A DNA stretch of 64,000 nt from Flavobacterium foetidum (GTDB lineage: Bacteria > Bacteroidota > Bacteroidia > Flavobacteriales > Flavobacteriaceae): positions 62,001 to 126,000 of the forward strand of contig NZ_SJTF01000014.1 in NCBI RefSeq assembly GCF_004634245.1. Direction: 5' to 3'. The notes beneath the pieces are model-generated. The model did not search any database, had not been told where the DNA came from, and saw only the letters and a program-made list of their open reading frames with translations. Both the position numbers and the translations under genes were made by a program. Positions 52,125 to 61,017 of the stretch are shown piece after piece; position 1 is the first letter of the stretch, and the number at the start of each line of letters is the position of its first letter.

Positions 52125-53702
52125 TTAGTTATATTTTGCTGAAATTTCTTTTGCCGCTTTTTCAATAACATCTGTAATGTTATCGTCTAACTTACCAGCT
52201 TTTAACGCGTTAAGCGTATCTTTATGTTTGCTGTTTAAGTAAGCTAAGAAATCTGCTTCAAATTCTTTTACTTTTTCTACAGGAACGTTTCTTAATAAGT
52301 TTTTAGAACCAGCATAGATAATAGCTACTTGGTTTTCAACTGTATAAGGATCGTTTAAACCTTGTTTTAAGATTTCAACGTTTCTTTTTCCTTTTTCAAT
52401 TACGTTTAAAGTAACAGAGTCAAGGTCAGAACCAAATTTAGCGAAAGCTTCTAATTCACGGAATTGAGCCTGGTCTAATTTTAAAGTTCCAGAAACCTTT
52501 TTCATCGATTTAATTTGAGCATTACCTCCAACACGAGATACAGAGATACCTACGTTAATTGCAGGACGAACCCCTGAGTTGAACAAATCTCCATCAAGGA
52601 AAATCTGACCATCTGTAATAGAGATTACGTTTGTTGGGATATATGCAGAAACGTCACCAGCCTGAGTTTCGATAATTGGTAAAGCTGTCAAAGAACCACC
52701 ACCTTTTACGATAGGTTTGATAGACTCTGGCAAATCGTTCATGTTTTTAGCGATACCATCATCAGCGATTACTTTACAAGCACGCTCTAATAAACGAGAG
52801 TGTAAGTAGAAAACGTCTCCAGGGTAAGCCTCACGTCCTGGTGGTCTTCTTAATAAAAGAGAAACCTCACGGTAAGCAACAGCTTGTTTAGACAAGTCAT
52901 CATAAACAATTAAAGCTGGACGACCTGAATCTCTAAAATATTCTCCAATTGCAGCACCAGCGAATGGAGCATAAACTTGCATTGGAGCTGGGTCAGAAGC
53001 ATTAGCAGCAACGATAACTGTATAAGCCATTGCTCCTTTTTCTTCTAACATTTTTGCAATTCCTGCTACAGTTGAAGCTTTTTGTCCAATTGCAACATAT
53101 ATACAGAATACAGGTTTTCCTGCATCGTAAAATTCTTTTTGATTTAAGATGGTATCAATACAAACGGTTGATTTACCAGTTTGACGGTCACCAATTACAA
53201 GCTCACGTTGTCCACGTCCTACAGGAATCATAGCGTCAACTGCTTTTACTCCAGTTTGCAATGGTTCAGTTACTGGCTGACGGAATACAACACCAGGTGC
53301 TTTTCTTTCTAAAGGCATCTCGTATAAGTCTCCACCGATTGGTCCTTTTCCGTCAATTGGAAAACCAAGAGTGTTTACTACACGACCTACCATTTGCTCA
53401 CCTACTTTAAGAGAAGCAATACGCTGAGTTCTTTTTGCTGTAGATCCTTCTTTAATTCCAGTCGAAGGTCCTAAAAGTACAACTCCCACATTATCCTCTT
53501 CAAGATTCAATACGATACCTTCCATACCGTTATCAAATTCTACTAACTCTCCATATTGTACATTAGACAGCCCGTAAACACGAGCAATACCGTCTCCAAC
53601 TTGAAGTACTGTTCCTACTTCCTCTAGCGTAGCACCAGATTCAAAACCTTCTACTTGCTTTCTTAATATTGCTGAAATTTCAGCAGGTTTGATTTCCGCC
53701 AT
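52125..53702 (-). CDS. atpA: ATP synthase F1 alpha subunit
   Basis: A 525-residue alpha subunit, the non-catalytic nucleotide-binding F1 subunit. It has Walker A GDRQTGKST (near 176-184), ALIVYDDLSKQAVAYREVSLLLRRPPGREAYPGD-type conserved core and PAINVGISVSRVGG. The length is normal for Bacteroidetes. Within the operon it follows atpH after 37 bases. Confidence 0.97.
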   Translation of the reverse strand: MAEIKPAEISAILRKQVEGFESGATLEEVGTVLQVGDGIARVYGLSNVQYGELVEFDNGMEGIVLNLEEDNVGVVLLGPSTGIKEGSTAKRTQRIASLKVGEQMVGRVVNTLGFPIDGKGPIGGDLYEMPLERKAPGVVFRQPVTEPLQTGVKAVDAMIPVGRGQRELVIGDRQTGKSTVCIDTILNQKEFYDAGKPVFCIYVAIGQKASTVAGIAKMLEEKGAMAYTVIVAANASDPAPMQVYAPFAGAAIGEYFRDSGRPALIVYDDLSKQAVAYREVSLLLRRPPGREAYPGDVFYLHSRLLERACKVIADDGIAKNMNDLPESIKPIVKGGGSLTALPIIETQAGDVSAYIPTNVISITDGQIFLDGDLFNSGVRPAINVGISVSRVGGNAQIKSMKKVSGTLKLDQAQFRELEAFAKFGSDLDSVTLNVIEKGKRNVEILKQGLNDPYTVENQVAIIYAGSKNLLRNVPVEKVKEFEADFLAYLNSKHKDTLNALKAGKLDDNITDVIEKAAKEISAKYN

Positions 53703-53739
53703 CTTAATTTATAATTTAGACACTTTTGTGTTATAAAAA

Positions 53740-54273
53740 CTAATTACTTAACTCTCTTTTTAATACTTGTAATCTGTTTGCAACAGAAGCATTGTATTGC
53801 TTGTCACCTATTCTTAAAATAAATCCACCAATGATTGAAGGATCTACTATATTTTCTATTGTAATTTTTTTATCAGATAAAGTCGCGATTTTTGCCAAAA
53901 CTTTAGCTTCTAAAGCTGCATCCATAGGAGTTGCAGTAGTTACTTTTGCAACTTCAACGCCATTGCTTTGATCATATACTTTACTATATTCTACAGCAAT
54001 AGCATTTAAAATTTCAAATCTTTTGTTTTCGAATAATAATTGAAATAACCCTTTAGTTACACCATTTACATTTGCGAAAACTTCTAAAAGAGCACTTTGC
54101 TTAACTTCAACGGTTGTTGTTGGGTTTTCAATAAATGTACTCAATTCTTCATTTGTCTCAATTGCATTTGCAATTGATTTCATATCGTTATTTACAGCTT
54201 CGGCAACACCTTTAGAGTTTGCTAAGTCTAGAATTGCTTTTGCATAACGAATTGCTGCTCTTGTACTTGCCAT
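53740..54273 (-). CDS. atpH: ATP synthase F1 delta subunit
   Basis: A 177-residue peripheral-stalk subunit linking F1 to the b subunit. The start STRAAIRYAKAILDLA and the C-terminal strand DPSIIGGFILRIGDKQYNASVANRL are family hallmarks. Its start lies 4 bases after the atpF stop. Confidence 0.95.
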   Translation of the reverse strand: MASTRAAIRYAKAILDLANSKGVAEAVNNDMKSIANAIETNEELSTFIENPTTTVEVKQSALLEVFANVNGVTKGLFQLLFENKRFEILNAIAVEYSKVYDQSNGVEVAKVTTATPMDAALEAKVLAKIATLSDKKITIENIVDPSIIGGFILRIGDKQYNASVANRLQVLKRELSN

Positions 54274-54277
54274 AATC

Positions 54278-54778
54278 TTAGTTTAGCTTTACGTCGCCTA
54301 ACATTTTCTCTACCAATTTAGTTTGAGATTCTTTGTTAGATAATTCTTCTTTCAATAATTTTTCAGCGATGCTTAATGATAAAGTCGAAACCTGAGACTT
54401 CAATTCTGCCATTGCAGCATTTTTTTCGTTTTCAATAGCAGCTTTAGCTTGTTCAATCATTTTTTGACCTTGAGCCTGAGCTTCGATTTTAGAATCTGCA
54501 ATCATTTTCTCTCTCATCTCTCGAGCTTCTTTCAGCATAGCATCGCGCTCAGCACGTGCTTCGTTCAAAATTCTCTGATTATCAGCCTGAAGATTTTCCA
54601 TTTCTTTTCTTGCATTTTCAGCAGAAAGTAATGCATCTTTAATACCTTGTTCTCTTGTATTTACTGCATCAAGAATAGGTTTCCAAGCAAACTTCTTCAA
54701 CAAAAATATTAATCCAACAAATATTAATACTTGCCAAAAGAACAAACCGAACTCAAACTGATTTATTAACTTATCCAT
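54278..54778 (-). CDS. atpF: ATP synthase Fo b subunit
   Basis: A 166-residue protein with one N-terminal membrane helix (about 10-28, FGLFFWQVLIFVGLIFLL) and a long charged helix that dimerises as the peripheral stalk (AWKPILDAVNTREQGIKDAL onward). The family and the operon position between atpE and atpH agree. Confidence 0.96.
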   Translation of the reverse strand: MDKLINQFEFGLFFWQVLIFVGLIFLLKKFAWKPILDAVNTREQGIKDALLSAENARKEMENLQADNQRILNEARAERDAMLKEAREMREKMIADSKIEAQAQGQKMIEQAKAAIENEKNAAMAELKSQVSTLSLSIAEKLLKEELSNKESQTKLVEKMLGDVKLN

Positions 54779-54903
54779 TATATATGATTATAAATTTTAT
54801 TTTTTTTATCTAACTCAATTGCTGACTAAACAATTTTTAATGTTTTAATTTTAAAACAATAGTTACAACCAACCGTTGCAACTATTGCCTTTTTGTGTTT
54901 TAA

Positions 54904-55095
54904 TTAAGCTGCGAATAACGCTGCGAAACCAATACCTTCAATAAGTGCAGCTGCGATAAGCATAGCTGTTTGGATTTTTCCTGAAGCGTCTGGCTGACGA
55001 GCGATAGCGTCCATTGCTGAACCACCGATTCTACCAATTCCTAATGCTGCTCCGATTACGATTAATCCTGCTCCTATGAAATTTAAACCGTTCAT
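54904..55095 (-). CDS. atpE: ATP synthase Fo c subunit
   Basis: A 63-residue two-helix membrane protein forming the rotor ring. GAALGIGRIGGSAMDAIARQP is the polar loop region, and the ion-binding glutamate lies in AALIEGIGFAALF. The residue after that glutamate is Gly, not the Ser/Thr of Na+ types, so a proton-driven enzyme is expected. A 125-base spacer separates it from atpF. Confidence 0.95.
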   Translation of the reverse strand: MNGLNFIGAGLIVIGAALGIGRIGGSAMDAIARQPDASGKIQTAMLIAAALIEGIGFAALFAA

Positions 55096-55116
55096 ATAAA
55101 TATATATTAAAAATTA

Positions 55117-55196
55117 AACATTCGATTTTGACTTTAGATTGAGACTTTAGATTTTAGATTCTTGCAAATCTCAAATCTAGATTCTGAAATCTAATT
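55117..55196. repeat. AT-rich repeat in the atpB-atpE spacer
   Basis: Direct copies of ACTTTAGATT and imperfect inverted copies of AAATCTAGATTC/AGATTTTAGATT lie between atpB and atpE. Similar tracts recur at 20952-20985 and 60932-60965. A weak hairpin here may affect the c-subunit message level. Confidence 0.5.
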
Positions 55197-56348
55197 TTAA
55201 TGATGACCTTCTTCGTGATGGTGCTCTTCTACTGCTGAACCAAAATAAAGTGCAGAAAGCATTGTAAAAATATAGGCCTGTAAAAATGCAACTAAAATTT
55301 CTAGTATAGAAAGCACAAATGATAATCCGAATGATAATGTACTTCCGATCCAGCTTTTAAAAATAAACATTAATCCAATGATGCTCATTAATACGATGTG
55401 ACCAGCAAAAATATTTGCATACAAACGAATCATTAATGAGAATGGTTTAATAAAAACTCCTAATAACTCTATTGGCGCCAAAATAATTCTCATTGGTTTT
55501 GGAACTCCTGGCATCCAGAAAATATGACCCCAATAATTTTTATTTGCTGATAAGTTTGTTATTAAGAAGGTAAGGATTGCTAAAGAAAACGTAACTGTAA
55601 AGTTTCCTGTCGCATTAATTCCAAGCGGTGTTAAACCAAAAATATTTAAGAACAACACAAAGAAGAAAATCGTCAACAAATAACTCATATATCTTTTATA
55701 GTGTTTCTCACCAATATTAGGTATAGCAACCTCGTCACGTATGAAAACAACAAGTGGCTCAAAAAATCTTCCAACTCCAGAAGCTATTCCACCATTTTTA
55801 GCATACGATTTTGCTAAACTTGTAAATAACCAGAACATTAATAAAGCGGCAACCATAATAGATAATACCGTTTTTGTAATTGAAAAATCTATAGGGCGAA
55901 CATTGTCTGGATGACCAGTCTTTTCGTTTTCAATAATTTTACCTTCTGCTGTTTCTGTTCTGTAGATTTTTCCATCATGGTGGTTAATCACATAATAGTT
56001 TCCATTTGATTCAGCTGCTTGGTGACCGTGGTGAAATTTTGAAGAAGAAAAAATATGCAATCCATTATCCCAAAGAATTACTGGTAATGGAAATCCATAA
56101 TGCTTACCAGTTTCATCATCTTGAAATAAAGTAAAATCGTGAGAGTCTAAAACGTGGTGACCAATAAATGCTTTAATCTTAGATTTAACATCTGTCGGTT
56201 CAGCATGATGACCTTCAGAAGCTGATTCATGCGACGCTTCAGTTTGAACATGTGGCGCATCTTTTTCTGAATTTGAAAAGCCCATTAATGGAAGACAAGC
56301 TACTAAAGCTGCTAGAATAAATCTGAGTGGTTTGTTTGAAATCACCAT
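55197..56348 (-). CDS. atpB: ATP synthase Fo a subunit with long N-terminal extension
   Basis: A 383-residue a subunit, about 100-130 residues longer than the E. coli protein. A signal-like hydrophobic start (about 8-24, LRFILAALVACLPLMGF) precedes a His/Asp/Glu-rich periplasmic extension (about 25-160, with HDFTLFQDD and ILWDNGLHIF). Then come the conserved membrane segments with the essential arginine in SLMIRLYANIFAGH. It conducts protons at the c ring. Such extensions are common in Bacteroidetes. The C-terminus is His-rich (EEHHHEEGHH). Confidence 0.94.
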   Translation of the reverse strand: MVISNKPLRFILAALVACLPLMGFSNSEKDAPHVQTEASHESASEGHHAEPTDVKSKIKAFIGHHVLDSHDFTLFQDDETGKHYGFPLPVILWDNGLHIFSSSKFHHGHQAAESNGNYYVINHHDGKIYRTETAEGKIIENEKTGHPDNVRPIDFSITKTVLSIMVAALLMFWLFTSLAKSYAKNGGIASGVGRFFEPLVVFIRDEVAIPNIGEKHYKRYMSYLLTIFFFVLFLNIFGLTPLGINATGNFTVTFSLAILTFLITNLSANKNYWGHIFWMPGVPKPMRIILAPIELLGVFIKPFSLMIRLYANIFAGHIVLMSIIGLMFIFKSWIGSTLSFGLSFVLSILEILVAFLQAYIFTMLSALYFGSAVEEHHHEEGHH

Positions 56349-56390
56349 ATCTGTGGAAAATCTTATTTTTTACGTTTCTAAAATTTGGTG

Positions 56391-56418
56391 CAAAGGTACA
56401 TTTTTTATTAATATTCAA
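56391..56418 (-). promoter_or_regulatory. Promoter of the atpB operon (-33 and -7 boxes)
   Basis: Minus strand: the -7 box TACCTTTG (56398-56391) is preceded at 17 bases by a TTG (56418-56416) as the -33 box. The -7 box is 43 bases before the atpB start. It is the most complete promoter seen in this window. Confidence 0.65.
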
Positions 56419-56466
56419 AAGGATATGAAAAATTATTTTTGAACCTTGTTTTAAAGAATCGCAATT

Positions 56467-56880
56467 TTAACGCTTTTCATTTAATAATCGGATAGTTAAA
56501 AGCGTCTCAAATAACAAAAACAAGAGAAATGTTATAAAAAAATTGAATTTTTCAACAGTAATGTTGTGAATCTTGTCTGATAAAATCGGTCGGAGAACAA
56601 AATATGCCAGAAACATTTGTATAAAAGTGCCTAGCATAAAAAACATCCCAATGCTATCAAATTTGTCTTTTTTAAATTTCAGTACAACTATTAATAATAA
56701 GGTAGCATATAGTAAAAACATCATGTAAAGTTGCTCGATGCTATAATGAAAAATTTTGTCATTAATATTAAAGACAAAAAAAACTGCCTTATGTACTATA
56801 TAAGAAGAAATCGCAATAATATATAGGTGAAGAATAAGTTTGTATTTTAAAAACATCTCGATTTTTTTGCAAAGATGCAA
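56467..56880 (-). CDS. Small integral membrane protein of the atp region
   Basis: A 137-residue hydrophobic protein with four predicted membrane helices (about 14-34, 48-66, 72-98, 105-130). It fits the position of AtpI-like accessory proteins before atpB but lacks clear AtpI sequence. Similar unnamed proteins occur at this place in other Flavobacteria as I recall. The family is not firmly recognised. A role in ATP synthase assembly is only inferred from location. Confidence 0.75.
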   Translation of the reverse strand: MHLCKKIEMFLKYKLILHLYIIAISSYIVHKAVFFVFNINDKIFHYSIEQLYMMFLLYATLLLIVVLKFKKDKFDSIGMFFMLGTFIQMFLAYFVLRPILSDKIHNITVEKFNFFITFLLFLLFETLLTIRLLNEKR

Positions 56881-56907
56881 TATTTATTCGAGCTGATTTT
56901 AATTAGA

Positions 56908-57135
56908 TTATTTTGTCTTATTGATTTCGTTGACCTGACGAATTACATTATACAATGCGAGAAAGACACCAACCATAACCAACACCTTATTATAGTAAAA
57001 CTTTTTGCTCGGATGATTTTCGTCCAGCCAAGTTCCTAGATATGAAAACAGAAAAATAATAACACCCATTTGTATCGGAATATTAATGAGTGCTATCCAT
57101 TTATTTCTTTGATTTTTATTCGGTTCCTTTTCCAT
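56908..57135 (-). CDS. AtpZ/AtpI-family protein
   Basis: A 75-residue protein with two membrane helices (about 12-33 and 47-67) of the AtpZ type, found before Fo genes and linked to ATP synthase assembly or Mg2+ handling. The start MEKEPNKNQRNKWIALINIPIQMG is typical. It overlaps the end of the bactofilin gene by 20 bases, so both are translated from one message. Confidence 0.85.
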   Translation of the reverse strand: MEKEPNKNQRNKWIALINIPIQMGVIIFLFSYLGTWLDENHPSKKFYYNKVLVMVGVFLALYNVIRQVNEINKTK

Positions 57136-57514
57136 CTTCTAACATTATTACCTGATTAGCATGTTCCAGCATTGTACAGGTCGCTGTAAAATCTGCCCCA
57201 GGTTCTATCGAAAGTTTTCCGACTAAAACCTCTCCGTGAATTTTTGCTGTCGCTTTTATGTTTAGGATTTCTAAGACTTTTATTTTTCCGTGAAATTCTC
57301 CTTCTATATCTGCATTGTTACAGATTATTTCTCCTTTTACAGATCCCATTACTCCAATCACAAGTTTTCCTTGCGAGCTAAAGTTTCCTATTAATTCGCC
57401 GTCTAGTCTAAAGTCGGCTTTTGAGACTATGTCTCCAATGATTGATGTTCCTTCTACAATTCTGTTCGTTTTTCCTAATTGTTCAGTTCCGTTTTTTTTC
57501 ACTTTTTCAAACAT
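57116..57514 (-). CDS. Bactofilin-like polymer-forming cytoskeletal protein
   Basis: A 132-residue bactofilin with the DUF583 beta-helix core (about 20-115). Repeats such as IVEGTSIIGDIVSKADFRLDGE, KGEIICNNADIEGEFHGKI and IKATAKIHGEVLVGKLSIEPGA are visible. Bactofilins self-assemble into filaments at the cell envelope. It lies 6 bases after sprE and overlaps the AtpZ gene by 20 bases. Confidence 0.9.
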   Translation of the reverse strand: MFEKVKKNGTEQLGKTNRIVEGTSIIGDIVSKADFRLDGELIGNFSSQGKLVIGVMGSVKGEIICNNADIEGEFHGKIKVLEILNIKATAKIHGEVLVGKLSIEPGADFTATCTMLEHANQVIMLEDGKGTE

Positions 57515-57520
57515 GGCTAA

Positions 57521-60139
57521 TTATGGGGTTTTCGGCGTCAAATATGCATCTAAATTTTTCTTGATCTGAACTATTTTGTAATTCTCGCTAGATATAATAA
57601 TTGCCGGGTGTGCAATTTTATATTTATCATCGTCTCTTAAAACTCCGGCAACATCTCGAGCATAAGCCTCGGATTTTAGACCGTGAATAGCGACAAAACT
57701 TTCTGTTTTTGTATATTTATCAAAGGAAGTCGTCAATCTTTCAAAATTTTCGACTAACAAGAATACCTTAATCGCTTCCTCTATTTTTTTAAGTGTCTTG
57801 GTATCGTTGTTTGGTATGGCATAAACAATTTTCCAGTTTCTTGCGTCGGTTGTTGTAAAAGCGAGTTTCTCTAAAACCGGAACTTGTTTTTCGAGAATTT
57901 CTCTTGCACTTTTTCCTTCTTCACTATTCGGATAATTATCTGCCACATTCTCAAGTCCTTTTTTATACGCTTCTAAACCGTAAACTTTTCCTAACGTATT
58001 GGCTTTAAGGAGCTCATACTTCGATACAATATCATCTCCTGAATATTGGTTGATGAGATTGTCGATATTTGCCAAGACTTCATCAAAATGTTCTTCTTCA
58101 AAAAGTTTGTACCATTTTTTATACTCATGATCCAGACTTGAATTAGAGTCGTCTATTCCTGTTTTATTTAAAATTTGCGCATATCGCGAATTTGGATATG
58201 TCGTCGTAATCCTCGATTTGATTTCAGAAGCTTTTGATGGATCTGTGATTTCATAAATCTTATACAAATTGTACATCGCCGGAAGCACCAATTTTTCTTC
58301 TGGATTATTTTGCAGCAATTGTTCCAGCTTATCGCTAGCTAGCTTATATTCTTTAAACTTCTCCTTATATATAAGTCCTAACTGATAATAGGCAAAGTTG
58401 CGTTCTTTTCCGATACTGTCCATAACTTGCACAGAAGTCGGCAGCTGACTTTCATAAAATACGGTCGTATATTTTTCTGGCACAATAGTATCTTTTACTG
58501 CATTTAAAATATCTGCATTACTAATCGTGTCATTCATTGCGGCATCATTTACTGATCTTAAAGCTGCTAATCGCCAGTTGCCTCCTATAGTTCTGTTTCC
58601 CCACATTTTTTTAAACTGAAGTTTTCCGTAAGCAACCGTAGTTGGATTATAGAAATAAAACGTACTTACGGCATCATTTCCGCTTGGTGGCAGAATGTTT
58701 GGTCCACCCATATCGGGAGCTTTTCCTAAAGACTGCGGATTGACTGCTGCATTCCCTGGAATTTCTGCTTGTGAATTTCGATCAATGTTTGCCAGTTTCT
58801 CTTTTTCTTTTTCTTCTAGAAGACGTTTGGCTTCGTCTTTCTTTTTCAGCTCTGCAATATAATTTTCAAAATATGTTTTTCGTTCTGCTGGTGGCAGATT
58901 GTAGACTTTGATAATACTGTCATTACGTTTGGCAATGGCTTCGTACTTGATTACATTATCCAGATTTTTTCTGTTTTTTTCTATAAAAGCATATTCCCTT
59001 GTTTTCGGGTCAAGCTTTACAAGCGTGCTGTCATAGTATTTTGCAGCCATCGTGTAATCGGTGTTTTTAAAATACATATTTCCGATATTTCGATAAGCAG
59101 AAGCGGTCAAATAAGGATCTTTGGATTTTCTTCTTAATGACTTATTGTAGAATTCCAGTGCGCTTTCCTTATTTTTTCTTTTATCATAAAAAACTCCCAT
59201 TTCATAAAAAAGCACATCATAATAAGGACGATTTTCGCGATCTGCCGTCAGCTTATTGTACATTTTTAAGAAAATAGTATCGTTCCCGTTTTCATAATCA
59301 TACAATTGCGCTTTTTTGGCATAAGTATGCATCATGTATTTGCGGTCTGCTTTTCGGTTCAGGTCGATAACACCATCATAAAAATATAGGGCACTGTCAC
59401 GTTTTTCCTGTTCCTGATACATCTGTCCGAGAATAAATCGGTATCGGGCTCGCTCTTCATTTTTTCTTGTAAACTGTTCTGCAACGCGCAGTCTGGCAAC
59501 GGCGCTGTCTTTTTCTTCAAGATTTAAAAAAGCTTCTGCCAGCAATGCATTTGCATCGGCAAAAGTCTGTTTATTTAAATCGGCTTTTTTTAATAAGAGA
59601 TTGATGTTTTTTACCACAAGCGCATCGTTTCCTAAACGCATATTGGTTTTTTCGCGCCAGATTTTTGCGGTATAAATATTACTGCTGTTCGGATATTTAT
59701 AAAGAATATAATTGAATGCTTCGATAGCAGGAATAAAACGCTGATCGTAATATCTTGCCTGGCCCAGCATTAGGTAAGCTTCGTCTATCTGATAGTTTCG
59801 CTCTCTTCCTCCAATATTCATGGAGTGTTTCTGAATGGCTTTTGTTGCTTTGGTTTCTGCTAATTCAAAATCAGGATTTTTAGCTTTTTCTTCTCCCGAA
59901 AAATTTTCATCAAATTGCATTTTCTCAATCGGCAGTACTTTCCAAAAATTATCGTGATCATCGGCCTGAATCGATTTCAATCCTTTTTCAAGACCAATAC
60001 CGCCATTATATAAGATGTTGTATTTTGTGCTTAAGGCATGCGAATTCCTGTTCACAAAAGTATTATTCTTGGTAGAACACGCTATCAAAAAGAATAAAAA
60101 AGCAAAAACAAAACTATATTTAAGAGTATTCTTTTTCAA
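57521..60139 (-). CDS. sprE: Gliding motility/type IX secretion lipoprotein SprE (PorW)
   Basis: An 872-residue TPR-rich lipoprotein; F. johnsoniae SprE is about 870 residues. The lipobox FFLIAC gives lipidated C21. TPR units fill most of the protein, for example ALEFYNKSLRRKSKDPYLTASAYR and KYYDSTLVKLDP, with a charged linker around 450-500. SprE/PorW is needed for type IX secretion and gliding and associates with the PorK/GldJ complex. It starts an apparent message with bactofilin and AtpZ genes that leads toward the atp operon. No clear promoter box was found before it. Confidence 0.9.
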   Translation of the reverse strand: MKKNTLKYSFVFAFLFFLIACSTKNNTFVNRNSHALSTKYNILYNGGIGLEKGLKSIQADDHDNFWKVLPIEKMQFDENFSGEEKAKNPDFELAETKATKAIQKHSMNIGGRERNYQIDEAYLMLGQARYYDQRFIPAIEAFNYILYKYPNSSNIYTAKIWREKTNMRLGNDALVVKNINLLLKKADLNKQTFADANALLAEAFLNLEEKDSAVARLRVAEQFTRKNEERARYRFILGQMYQEQEKRDSALYFYDGVIDLNRKADRKYMMHTYAKKAQLYDYENGNDTIFLKMYNKLTADRENRPYYDVLFYEMGVFYDKRKNKESALEFYNKSLRRKSKDPYLTASAYRNIGNMYFKNTDYTMAAKYYDSTLVKLDPKTREYAFIEKNRKNLDNVIKYEAIAKRNDSIIKVYNLPPAERKTYFENYIAELKKKDEAKRLLEEKEKEKLANIDRNSQAEIPGNAAVNPQSLGKAPDMGGPNILPPSGNDAVSTFYFYNPTTVAYGKLQFKKMWGNRTIGGNWRLAALRSVNDAAMNDTISNADILNAVKDTIVPEKYTTVFYESQLPTSVQVMDSIGKERNFAYYQLGLIYKEKFKEYKLASDKLEQLLQNNPEEKLVLPAMYNLYKIYEITDPSKASEIKSRITTTYPNSRYAQILNKTGIDDSNSSLDHEYKKWYKLFEEEHFDEVLANIDNLINQYSGDDIVSKYELLKANTLGKVYGLEAYKKGLENVADNYPNSEEGKSAREILEKQVPVLEKLAFTTTDARNWKIVYAIPNNDTKTLKKIEEAIKVFLLVENFERLTTSFDKYTKTESFVAIHGLKSEAYARDVAGVLRDDDKYKIAHPAIIISSENYKIVQIKKNLDAYLTPKTP

Positions 60140-60228
60140 TAGAGAACGAATTTTAAAACCATTAACTTCTAAAAAGTACTTTTAGTATATTGACTGGTAA
60201 AAATAAACTTTTTTTGAAACATAGAATG

Positions 60229-60924
60229 TTAAACTGCAAAAAACGATTCGAGTTCCTGCAAGGTTTCTGCAGAGGTCTGAATGTCTTTTACGACTTCTCC
60301 TTTGTTGAGTGCCACTATTCTGTCACAAACCTCAACCGTGTGCTGTAAATCGTGACTTGAAACCAAAACGGTAACATTTGGATCGTCTGCCAATTCTTTA
60401 ATAATTTTTTTTAGACGGCTTACGGTTGTCGGATCCAGATTGGCAAATGGCTCGTCTAAAATTACTACTTCAGGATTTCCGATAAGTGTCGCAATTATGC
60501 CAACTTTTTTCTGGTTTCCTTTAGATAAATCCCTGAGATATTTTTTATTTTTTAATATTTCTCCGTTAAAAAATTCTTCGTGTTTAGCCAGCAACGCATC
60601 GATATCTGCTTTGTTCTGATTTCGAAGGTCACCGATAAAATAGAAATATTCTTCAGGAGTTAAATAACTGATTAAGAAACTTTCATCTAAAAATGAACCC
60701 GTAAAAGATTTCCATTTTTCACTCGTATTCACCTGAATGTTTTGGTTAAGAATGCTTCCGCTTGACGGCTGAATCAAATCTAGCAATAAACTGAAAAAAG
60801 TTGTTTTGCCTGCACCGTTGTTTCCAACCAAACCAAAACTCTGGCCTTTTGGAATTTCTAGATTTTGAATGTTTAAAACTGTAGTTTCGTTATATTTTTT
60901 TGAAAGTTGATTAACTTGTATCAT
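60229..60924 (-). CDS. ABC transporter ATP-binding protein
   Basis: A 231-residue ABC ATPase with Walker A GNNGAGKTT (34-42), signature LSKGNQKKV, Walker B VVILDEPFANLD and switch VSSHDLQHT. It lies 93 bases after the DUF5687 membrane protein in the same direction, and the two form one ABC-2 type transporter. The substrate is unknown. Confidence 0.9.
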   Translation of the reverse strand: MIQVNQLSKKYNETTVLNIQNLEIPKGQSFGLVGNNGAGKTTFFSLLLDLIQPSSGSILNQNIQVNTSEKWKSFTGSFLDESFLISYLTPEEYFYFIGDLRNQNKADIDALLAKHEEFFNGEILKNKKYLRDLSKGNQKKVGIIATLIGNPEVVILDEPFANLDPTTVSRLKKIIKELADDPNVTVLVSSHDLQHTVEVCDRIVALNKGEVVKDIQTSAETLQELESFFAV

Positions 60925-61017
60925 GGGTTTAATTTTAGATTATTGACTTTAGATTTTAGATTTCTATTTGATAAGATTATCTCATTATCAAACTGCTACA
61001 TTGCCTAATTCATTAAA

